DNA from: Flavobacterium pectinovorum
Lineage (GTDB): Bacteria > Bacteroidota > Bacteroidia > Flavobacteriales > Flavobacteriaceae
NCBI RefSeq assembly: GCF_022802975.1
Contig: NZ_JAFEVZ010000015.1
Coordinates: 1-64,000, forward strand
Direction of reading: 5' to 3'
DNA length: 64,000 nt
Below the pieces are notes generated by a model. It had not been told where the DNA came from, did no database searches, and worked only from the letters and a program-made list of their open reading frames with translations. The position numbers were made by a program, and so were the translations under genes. This document shows, in pieces, positions 53,395 through 60,532 of the stretch; positions within the stretch are counted from its first letter, which is position 1; each line of letters begins with the position of its first letter.

Positions 53395-55839
53395 ATGAAG
53401 TTTACTTATTTAATAGTATTGTTAGCCTTTTTCAATATAGGTCAGGCACAAAATGCTAATATTACGGGAAAGATAATTTCCGAAAATAATGAAGCTGTTT
53501 CGTATGCTTCTATTTCCATTAAAAATTTAAAAAAAAATACCGTTTCTGATGACAACGGCAATTTTGAAATCACGAATCTTGTACCGGGATCTTATACTGT
53601 TTCTTTTTCGGCAATGGGGTTTTCTGATTTCGAAAAAACAATCGAGCTGCATGAAAATGAAAATGCAGAAGTTTCTATAATTTTACAGAAAAACATTAAT
53701 ACACTCCAGGCTGTAGAAATTACAGGACGAAAAGAGAAGTCCTATAAAAATACCAAATCTTTTATTGGAGCTAAAACAGAAATTGCCTTAAAAGATTTAC
53801 CTCAGGCAGTTTCTTATGCCACAAAAGAGTTAATCGCAGATCAGGGTGCCATTCGCGTAGGCGAAGTTGTAAAAAATTTCAGTGGTGTAAGCCAGTTTAC
53901 TTTTTATGATGATATCTCCATTAGAGGATTTCGCATCAATGGAGGAAGTAATACGCAATTATTAAACGGAATGCGAACCTCAACAGGTTTCTGGAAACAG
54001 CCACTTGCTAATTACTTAGAACGTGTTGAAGTTTTAAAAGGTCCCTCTTCGGCTTTATTTGGAAATGCATCCCCAGGAGGAGTTTTAAACCGTGTCACAA
54101 AAAAACCTTTAGATCAAACTGCTAACAGCGTTAGTTTTTCAACAGGCAGTTTTAATACACTAAGAGCTCTGGCAGATTTTACTGGTCCGCTTACAGAAGA
54201 CAAATCACTTTTATATCGCCTGAATTTGGGTTATGAGAACGCCAATTCTTTTAGAGATTTACAATTTGACAAAAATATCGTGTTAGCCCCGTCTTTGTCT
54301 TTTCTACCAAATGATAAAACAAGCGTCAATTTTGATTTGATTTATACCTCTTCAAAAAGCATCCTGGATCGTGGTCAGTCTACCTACGAAAATAATTTGT
54401 ACTCGACAAAGATTTCCAACTCTTTAAATTCTACAAATGATTACTTAAACGAGGAAACCTACATCGTAACAACTTCGTTAAATCACCAATTTACGGATCG
54501 TTTATCTTTTTCAGCTTCCTATATACGTACAGGCTACAGCGAAGATCTACTGGAACATCGCGGTGCTAATAAATATGCTTCTGCAGGTGATGGAACTACA
54601 ATTTCTACGGCAATTGAAATGCAGGTTTTTCAACGTAAGCGTAAACGTTACATCGATAACCTATCTGCTTTTCTTAAGTATCATGCTAAAACCGGAATTT
54701 TCGATCATAACCTGATTGCCGGTTACGATTATGCACAGGAGAATGTTCCTCCCGGAGGTTCTCAATTGCAGGCATCCGGATATCGAAATGCTGCCAACAC
54801 AGGATTTATCGCAACCTATAATCCTAATAACAAAAGCGCTTATTTATTAGACTCTAAAGGAAATCCGGTACCAAACGTTGCACATTTTGACCTTACGAAT
54901 CCATCAGGATCTCAGCAATTAAAGGATATGAGTAAATATTTTTATACAGCTCGTCCGTTTGATCCTACCTATTACTCATTGTACGGCGTATATTTTCAGG
55001 ATCATATAAAATTTGGGGCTTTTCAAGCTTTAATTGGGGTTCGCTATGATGAATATACAGAAAAAGAGAATTATAAAAAAAATACTGAGAAAAAAGTAAA
55101 ACAACATTCTTTTTTACCGCGTTTTGGTTTAACATATACACTTAATCCAAACATTAATCTTTACGGAACTTATGTAAAAGGATATAATCCGCAAACAGCT
55201 TCCTCATTATCAAATCCAAATGCTGGAGGTCCTTTTGATCCTTTAGAAAGTAATATGGTTGAATTTGGAGGGAAATCTTCCTGGTTCAGGGAAAAACTTT
55301 TCGTAACGGTAGCCTTATTTAAAATTCAGCAGAAAAACACCTTGTATCCGGCAAATGACACCACTAATCCAGATTTGATGCGTGCTATTGGAGAAGAAGA
55401 ATCTAAAGGTATCGAGATTGATGTAAACGGAAGTATTACAAGAAACTGGAGTATTTCGGCAGCCTATTCTTATAATGAAGCGTACATAACAGAAAGTCCG
55501 GTAACTACAGAAGTTGGAAGGCAAAAGCCTAACACACCCCTTCAGCAGGGCAATATCTGGACGCGTTACAATTTTACAGATGGTGCATTTAAAGATTTTG
55601 GAATCGCAATGGGATCTAATTTTGTAACAACCCGTAATTTGAGTCAAACCATAACACAGACAATTCCAGGCTATACCTTGTTTAATGCTGCTTTGTATTA
55701 TAGCATTAATAAGTTTAAAATTCAGTTGAATGCCAATAATATAACCAACAAGACCTATTGGGTTGGCGGTTATGACTACATTCGCTTGTTCCCAGGAGCG
55801 CCATCAAATTGGCTCCTAACACTTGGGTATTCATTTTAA
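53395..55839 (+). CDS. TonB-dependent siderophore receptor
   Basis: This 814-residue outer-membrane receptor has a signal peptide (to FNIGQAQ), a carboxypeptidase-regulatory-like beta domain (about 22-95, ITGKIISENNEAVSYASISIKNLKKN), and a plug with VGEVVKNFSGVSQFTFYDDISIRGFRINGG and RVEVLKGPSSALFGNASPGGVLNRVTKKP. A 22-strand barrel of FhuA/FpvA type closes with WLLTLGYSF. The plug and IRGF motif point to ferric-siderophore uptake. The Fur-box-like promoter supports iron control. No siderophore synthesis or periplasmic-binding genes are adjacent. The signature NNITNKTYWVGGYDYIRLFPGAP is typical of siderophore receptors. Confidence 0.92.
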   Translation: MKFTYLIVLLAFFNIGQAQNANITGKIISENNEAVSYASISIKNLKKNTVSDDNGNFEITNLVPGSYTVSFSAMGFSDFEKTIELHENENAEVSIILQKNINTLQAVEITGRKEKSYKNTKSFIGAKTEIALKDLPQAVSYATKELIADQGAIRVGEVVKNFSGVSQFTFYDDISIRGFRINGGSNTQLLNGMRTSTGFWKQPLANYLERVEVLKGPSSALFGNASPGGVLNRVTKKPLDQTANSVSFSTGSFNTLRALADFTGPLTEDKSLLYRLNLGYENANSFRDLQFDKNIVLAPSLSFLPNDKTSVNFDLIYTSSKSILDRGQSTYENNLYSTKISNSLNSTNDYLNEETYIVTTSLNHQFTDRLSFSASYIRTGYSEDLLEHRGANKYASAGDGTTISTAIEMQVFQRKRKRYIDNLSAFLKYHAKTGIFDHNLIAGYDYAQENVPPGGSQLQASGYRNAANTGFIATYNPNNKSAYLLDSKGNPVPNVAHFDLTNPSGSQQLKDMSKYFYTARPFDPTYYSLYGVYFQDHIKFGAFQALIGVRYDEYTEKENYKKNTEKKVKQHSFLPRFGLTYTLNPNINLYGTYVKGYNPQTASSLSNPNAGGPFDPLESNMVEFGGKSSWFREKLFVTVALFKIQQKNTLYPANDTTNPDLMRAIGEEESKGIEIDVNGSITRNWSISAAYSYNEAYITESPVTTEVGRQKPNTPLQQGNIWTRYNFTDGAFKDFGIAMGSNFVTTRNLSQTITQTIPGYTLFNAALYYSINKFKIQLNANNITNKTYWVGGYDYIRLFPGAPSNWLLTLGYSF

Positions 55840-55873
55840 TTTTTAATATAGCAACAAAAATATTAATGCATCT

Positions 55874-55915
55874 AAACAATTAGCCCGGAGTAACATCCGG
55901 GCTAATTGTTTTATT
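55874..55915. terminator. Terminator after the siderophore receptor gene
   Basis: AAACAATTAGCCCGGA (55874-55889) pairs perfectly with TCCGGGCTAATTGTTT (55896-55911), then TATTG. It also lies between two convergent genes. Confidence 0.85.
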
Positions 55916-55965
55916 GTCTACCTGATGGTGATTGCACTATAACTTCCAAATCAAATTCAAAATCC

Positions 55966-56820
55966 TTATTTCAAAAAATAATTAGTATCCTCAAACCAAT
56001 CCGCCAATCGCTGTGGCCAGGTTTTCAACGAATTTGTTTTAGCTCTTTTTCCCATATTAAAAGCATGTCCGCCTTTGGCATACAAATGCATTTCTACCGA
56101 AACATTTGCTTTTCGATATCCATTAAGCAGTTCCACAATTGGTGCTGAGCAACAAGAATCATCATTTGCAACTAATAAAAAAGCGGGAGGAGCATCAGCC
56201 TTAATCTCTTTCGGAATAAATAATGGACCCGGATAAATCAATATCTGGAAATTGGGCTGTGAGTTCAGTTTATCAATTGCATCCGAAGTATTTTTTAAAA
56301 TATTATTAGAATCATAAGCAATCAGGGCGACAACTTCTCCACCTGCAGAAAATCCCATAGCACCAATGCGATTTGAGTCTATTTTAAATTCAACCGCTCT
56401 GCTTCTTATGAACCTCATCGCCCTTTCGGCGTCCTGCTTCACGTGGGTTTCCAGTTTGTATGGAGAATCTTTTGTCCTTGCTAAACGATATTTCAAAACA
56501 AAAGCAGTTACGCCAATACTGTTTAAAAATTCGGCAGCATCTTTTCCTTCCGAATTAAAAACCAGATTTTCATGTCCGCCTCCCGGACAAATAAGTACTG
56601 CCATACCGTTTGACTTCTCCGGAAAATAAGCAGTTATCGATGGATTATGAATATTTCTGACCCACCAGTCCTGAGCCTGCTCCGGTTCATCTTTACGATT
56701 TTCAAAACCTGGGGCACCTTTTTCCCAAAGCAGAATTTTAAGTCCTTCCTTTTGTCCAAACATTATGTTTGAAAATACCAAAACACATAAACAGATATAT
56801 CTTTTTTTCTTTAGCATCAT
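55966..56820 (-). CDS. Exported alpha/beta-hydrolase (BD-FAE/acetylxylan-esterase-like)
   Basis: This 284-residue protein has a signal peptide (to NIMFGQ), the oxyanion-hole segment ICPGGGHENL (77-86), and the nucleophile elbow GFSAGG with S158. The acid lies near LVANDDSC and the histidine in YAKGGHAFN near the end. Such esterases remove acetyl or feruloyl groups from plant glycans or act on other esters; residues PEKSNGMAVLICPGGG fit that class. No carbohydrate-degradation locus surrounds it. A TAATTTTG box at 56878-56885 (minus) is a candidate promoter. Confidence 0.83.
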   Translation of the reverse strand: MMLKKKRYICLCVLVFSNIMFGQKEGLKILLWEKGAPGFENRKDEPEQAQDWWVRNIHNPSITAYFPEKSNGMAVLICPGGGHENLVFNSEGKDAAEFLNSIGVTAFVLKYRLARTKDSPYKLETHVKQDAERAMRFIRSRAVEFKIDSNRIGAMGFSAGGEVVALIAYDSNNILKNTSDAIDKLNSQPNFQILIYPGPLFIPKEIKADAPPAFLLVANDDSCCSAPIVELLNGYRKANVSVEMHLYAKGGHAFNMGKRAKTNSLKTWPQRLADWFEDTNYFLK

Positions 56821-56974
56821 TATAATCTGAATTAAATTAACGCTAAATATAAGACAATCATCGTAATGCGTTTAATACAAAATTATCATATACTGATTGT
56901 AAAATTAAATTTTTCAGTCATTCGAACTTCTAGCAGAAATCTAATTATAAAAATTAAATATTTTATTTATTTTT

Positions 56975-57006
56975 ATTTAGATTTATTATAAATAATATTA
57001 TATTTG
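56975..57006 (+). promoter_or_regulatory. Orphan Fur-box-like operator and -7 box
   Basis: ATTTAG-ATTTAT-T-ATAAAT (56975-56993) is a 6-6-1-6 hexamer array with a 13-bp perfect palindrome (56981-56993). TATATTTG (56999-57006) follows after five nucleotides, exactly the geometry seen at 53339-53370. It shares the 15-mer TTTATTTTTATTTAG with that site. No protein gene lies downstream on this strand; the nearest gene ends convergently at 57149. Confidence 0.55.
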
Positions 57007-57012
57007 TATTCA

Positions 57013-57120
57013 TAACAAGTATTAAAATACTTTTTAAACCTAAGGTCTTTAGTTACTTTTTTGTTTTTTATTTTTTTTTGAATAGAAAAGGATCTGTTTT
57101 TTAGCAGATCCTTTCTTTTT
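57013..57120 (+). ncRNA. Putative iron-responsive small RNA
   Basis: From the promoter at 56975-57006 a transcript would start near 57012 and meet an intrinsic terminator at 57087-57120 (AAAGGATCTG with CAGATCCTTT, then CTTTTT). The roughly 108-nt body has no ATG, a first hairpin AAGTATT-AA-AATACTT (57019-57034), a segment TAAACCTAAGGTCTTTAG, and a long U-rich stretch (57056-57079). The layout resembles Fur-repressed sRNAs of other phyla. It could instead be the relic of a deleted iron-regulated gene. Confidence 0.35.
57086..57120 (+). terminator. Intrinsic terminator reading on the plus strand
   Basis: A 10-bp perfect stem, AAAGGATCTG/CAGATCCTTT, is followed by CTTTTT. The T-tract is on the plus-strand side, although the only nearby coding gene ends here on the minus strand, for which it may also serve. 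Confidence 0.8.
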
Positions 57121-57148
57121 AAAGTGAAGAAAAATGTTTTTTAAAGGA

Positions 57149-58552
57149 TTAGATTTTAGAAAAAACTTCTTTCATTTCATCAATCACAATACGAATATCT
57201 TTTTCAGTTGTTCTCCAATTGACAAACGACGCCCTGATTCCTTTTCGATTTTGGTAAACAGTTGGTGTCATAAATACTTTTCCGGTGTCGTTGAGATTTG
57301 TCAAAAACTGAGATACCTTGTCCTGATTATGATTCCCTTTTAAAGTAAAACAAACATTATTCAGGTGAATTGGAGCAAGAAGTTCGAAAATCTCATCTTC
57401 AATAAGTGCATTTCCAAAGTGCAAAGCAAGCGCAACACTATTTTCAACTATATCCCTAAAACCTTCTTTACCATAAGCCAGCAAAGAAAACCAAACAGGC
57501 AGAGCTCTTAAACGTCTTGAGTTTTCCGGCAGTACATTCAGATAATTAAAATTTTCTAAAGGGTTTCCTAAATAAGGGGCATTGGAATTCTGAAAAGTTT
57601 CAATTTGTAAAGCTGTATGTTGTTCTTTTATCAAATAAAAAGCACTTTCATAAGGTACATTCAGCCACTTATGACAATCAATCGTAATACTGTCTGCTCC
57701 TTCCCAGCCTTTTACAAAATGTTTGTATTTATCTGAAACAGCTGCAAAACCACCAAAAGCAGCATCAATATGCCACCAGAAATTGTATTTTTCTTTTAGT
57801 TTTGAAATAGCTTCAAAATCATCAAAATCGGCAGTATTAACGGTTGCTGCACTTGAAATTAAGATGAATGGCTGTCCTTTTAAACTTTTGATATTTCTTT
57901 CTAAATCTTCAATATCAATTGCTTCACGATTTCCTTCAATGGTTTTAATCGCAGTATAATTCTGGCTTCCGATACCCAGCATTGATAATGCTTTTATCGA
58001 AGAAGAATGTGGCGTAGCGGAGAAAATATTTATGGTTTCTGAAATTCCGTTTTTAGCAAAATCTTTCCCGGATTGTTTCCCAAACCATTGTCTGGCAACT
58101 CCAAGACTGGTAAAATTTGACATTGTGGCACCTGTTACAAATCCTCCCAAAAATGATTTTGGAAGTTCTAATAATTGTAAAAGCAGATTAATTGTTTCAA
58201 ATTCGATTAAGGCCGAATTCCCACCCTGTGCTGTAACAGCCTGTGTATTTTGATCATAAATTGAAGCCAGCCAGTCACCTGCAATTGAAGCCGGGGTTGA
58301 ACCTCCTGTTACAAATCCCCAGTATCTTGGTCCCGGAGAAGCTACCATTAGAGGCGCCAGCCTATTATTAAATTCTTCTAAAGCTGCCAAAGACCCCAAA
58401 CCCGACTGGTTTAATTCACGGTTGGCATCAATTGTTTCTTTTTTGGAAGTGGGAACATTTTCAAGATCATTCAAAAACCCAATTGCCTGCTGTTTTGCTT
58501 TTTCAAGTATATTTTCAAAATCGTTTAAATCATGTTGTAAAGCTGAATTCAT
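57149..58552 (-). CDS. Pyridoxal-phosphate-dependent decarboxylase (group II)
   Basis: This 467-residue enzyme of the glutamate/aromatic amino-acid decarboxylase family has the PLP lysine K295 in DCHKWLNVP, the ring-stacking/aspartate segment WWHIDAAFGG (D263), and the phosphate-binding GGFVTGATMSNFTSL near 136-150. N-terminal SPGPRYWGFVTGGSTPASI is the substrate-side loop. Family members make amines (dopamine, tryptamine, GABA) or act on sulfur amino acids such as cysteine sulfinate; the substrate is not determinable. It starts after a repeat-rich gap behind the methyltransferase gene. Confidence 0.88.
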   Translation of the reverse strand: MNSALQHDLNDFENILEKAKQQAIGFLNDLENVPTSKKETIDANRELNQSGLGSLAALEEFNNRLAPLMVASPGPRYWGFVTGGSTPASIAGDWLASIYDQNTQAVTAQGGNSALIEFETINLLLQLLELPKSFLGGFVTGATMSNFTSLGVARQWFGKQSGKDFAKNGISETINIFSATPHSSSIKALSMLGIGSQNYTAIKTIEGNREAIDIEDLERNIKSLKGQPFILISSAATVNTADFDDFEAISKLKEKYNFWWHIDAAFGGFAAVSDKYKHFVKGWEGADSITIDCHKWLNVPYESAFYLIKEQHTALQIETFQNSNAPYLGNPLENFNYLNVLPENSRRLRALPVWFSLLAYGKEGFRDIVENSVALALHFGNALIEDEIFELLAPIHLNNVCFTLKGNHNQDKVSQFLTNLNDTGKVFMTPTVYQNRKGIRASFVNWRTTEKDIRIVIDEMKEVFSKI

Positions 58553-58639
58553 TATATCTTAATTAAAAAAAATGAAGAATTAAAGTATTAAGTAACAAAA
58601 TAGAAGGAATTATTAACACAATTAAAATTGGATAAAATT

Positions 58640-59293
58640 TTACTTCTCTAAAACAAAAGTGGTAAAAGCCCTATCGACAAGTTCGCCTGTTTTGCTTTTT
58701 ACTTTTTCTGTCTGTGTTTCGGTATAAATAATTTTAAAAGCGGTTTTCTTAATTAATTCCTGCGCTTTTTCTGTACTGTAAAGCTCAAATTCAAATTGTG
58801 TAAACGGAAGCGTTTTCATAAAACTTTCCTCTGCAAATGTCAGACAGAAATTTCCGTTTGGTTTTAAAACTCTGTAGATTTCTGAAAGTAATTCTTCAGG
58901 CTTCTGCCAAAAATAAATGGTATTTACTGTGAAAATTTTATCGAAAGATGCTGCTTCGAACGGAATAGTATTTCCATCATAAACCGAAAAGAAAGCTTGT
59001 TTTTGAGAAACAAAATTTCGGTTGATCTGGCGTGCTTCCCGAAACATTAACTCAGACATTTCGAGTCCGTAGTATTTTAGGTTTTCTGCCTGTTCGAAAA
59101 TAAATGCTGCGTGTCCGGCATTTCCGTGACCTAATTCAAGAATAGCATTTCCTGCTGAAATATTGAGATTGTGAACTGAATGGCGGGTCATGTTGATGTT
59201 GGTTTCATGCATCATGTTGGCCATTTCGATTCCTTTTTCTCCTGTTGGATGTTTTAATTGGGAGGCGATGGCTTGTAATTCTTCTTGTTTCAT
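58640..59293 (-). CDS. SAM-dependent methyltransferase, class I
   Basis: From ATG 59293 (MKQEELQAIASQLKHPTGEKGIEM) the protein has 217 residues with a Rossmann methyltransferase fold: motif I AGNAILELGHGNAGHAAFI, motif II YGLEMSELM, post-motif FDKIFTVNTIYFWQKPEELL and NFCLTF. The upstream in-frame ATG (59344) would add 17 residues encoded by repeat-like intergenic DNA (AAATATTGG type), so it is rejected. Substrate unknown; Methyltransf_11-like. Confidence 0.83.
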   Translation of the reverse strand: MKQEELQAIASQLKHPTGEKGIEMANMMHETNINMTRHSVHNLNISAGNAILELGHGNAGHAAFIFEQAENLKYYGLEMSELMFREARQINRNFVSQKQAFFSVYDGNTIPFEAASFDKIFTVNTIYFWQKPEELLSEIYRVLKPNGNFCLTFAEESFMKTLPFTQFEFELYSTEKAQELIKKTAFKIIYTETQTEKVKSKTGELVDRAFTTFVLEK

Positions 59294-59360
59294 GATCGTT
59301 AAAGTTAAATTCCAATATTTAAAATCCAAATTCCATATTTCCAATCATCTTCCACATTCT

Positions 59361-59460
59361 TGTCATTTCGACGAAGGAGAAATCTCCACAAGTAACTCCG
59401 TTCCTAACATCCGATCTTTGTCGAGCTTCTGGCGGAGATTTCTCCTTCGTCGAAATGACA
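59361..59460. repeat. 100-bp element with perfect 27-bp terminal inverted repeats
   Basis: The arm 59361-59387 starts TGTCATTTCGACGAAGGAGA and is exactly complementary to 59434-59460. The 46-nt centre is unrelated. No target-site duplication is obvious. It resembles a non-autonomous palindromic (MITE/REP-like) element of the kind widespread in Bacteroidota. Confidence 0.85.
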
Positions 59461-59485
59461 AACGCGCATTATATTAGTCAAAAAA

Positions 59486-60442
59486 CTAAAAAACCTGACT
59501 GGCAATCTGACGAATATTCTCAGATTTACCCATTGAATAATAGTGCAAAAACGGAACTCCGGCTGCTTTTAATTCTTTTGACTGCTGAATCGCCCACTCG
59601 ACTCCGACTTGTTTGATTTCAGCGTTGTTTTTGCATTTATCAACTTCATGGATCAAATCTTCCGGTAAATCGATACGGAAAATCTGTGGTAAAATTTGCA
59701 TGTGTTTTTGAACGGCAATTGGCTTAATTCCCGGAATAATTGGCACTGTAATACCCATTTCCCTTGCTTTTTCTACGAAAGCAAAATATTTAGCATTGTC
59801 AAAAAACATTTGTGTTACCACATAATCGGCTCCGGCATCAACTTTTTCTTTTAGTCTTCGTAAATCAGACTGCAAAGAAGGCGACTCAAGATGTTTCTCC
59901 GGATAGCCGGCAACACCGATACAAAAATCGGCTCTGTTGTCGATATCCATCACTTCGTGAAGATATTTACCACAATTTAAATCATTGATTTGTCTAACCA
60001 GATCAACAGCGTAATGATTACCGCCATCTTTAGGAACGAAAGACTGCTCATGTTTCATCGCGTCACCACGAAGCGCCATAACGTTGTTGATTCCCAAATA
60101 TTGACAATCAACCAACATATATTCGGTTTCTTCCTGTGTGAATCCACCGCAAAGCAGGTGAGGGACAGTATCCACATTGTATTTATGTTTTATAGAAGCA
60201 CAGATTCCAAGCGTTCCAGGACGCATACGTGTTAGTTTTTTATCCAAAAGTCCGTTTCCTTTGTCGATATAAATAAACTCTTCGCGAGAAGTTGTTACAT
60301 CAATAAACGGCGGTTTAAACTCCATCAACGGATCGATATTGTCGTATAATTCCTGAATGCTTTTCCCCTTTTGAGGCGGAATAATTTCAAATGAGAATAA
60401 TGTTTTTCCTTTGGCGTTTTCTATATGTTCTGTTACTTTCAT
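59486..60442 (-). CDS. metF: 5,10-methylenetetrahydrofolate reductase
   Basis: MetF reduces methylene-THF to methyl-THF, the methyl donor for MetH encoded directly upstream. The 318-residue flavoprotein has FSFEIIPPQKG (16-26, with the catalytic Glu), PPFIDVT, NVMALRGD, FCIGVAGYPEKH, GADYVVTQMFFD and PIIPGIKPI, all standard MetF landmarks. It is 90 nt downstream of metH, with a hairpin repeat between them. Together they form the methionine-methyl branch. Confidence 0.96.
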   Translation of the reverse strand: MKVTEHIENAKGKTLFSFEIIPPQKGKSIQELYDNIDPLMEFKPPFIDVTTSREEFIYIDKGNGLLDKKLTRMRPGTLGICASIKHKYNVDTVPHLLCGGFTQEETEYMLVDCQYLGINNVMALRGDAMKHEQSFVPKDGGNHYAVDLVRQINDLNCGKYLHEVMDIDNRADFCIGVAGYPEKHLESPSLQSDLRRLKEKVDAGADYVVTQMFFDNAKYFAFVEKAREMGITVPIIPGIKPIAVQKHMQILPQIFRIDLPEDLIHEVDKCKNNAEIKQVGVEWAIQQSKELKAAGVPFLHYYSMGKSENIRQIASQVF

Positions 60443-60467
60443 TATTTGTTTTTTGTTTCAAGTTTTA

Positions 60468-60512
60468 GGTTTCAGGTTTCAAGTTGCTGCAGAGAACTTG
60501 AAACCTGAAACC
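60468..60512. repeat. Inverted repeat in the metH-metF gap
   Basis: GGTTTCAGGTTTCAAGTT (60468-60485) is exactly complementary to AACTTGAAACCTGAAACC (60495-60512), with further copies of the heptamer AACCTGA on both sides. In the metH-metF message it forms an 18-bp hairpin. Confidence 0.8.
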
Positions 60513-60532
60513 TGAAACCAAAATAACTTTTA

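Noticed and set aside
57134..57343. Plus-strand 69-codon frame as the target gene of the orphan iron promoter
   Set aside because: It begins after a strong terminator and is antisense to the PLP decarboxylase; no recognisable protein.
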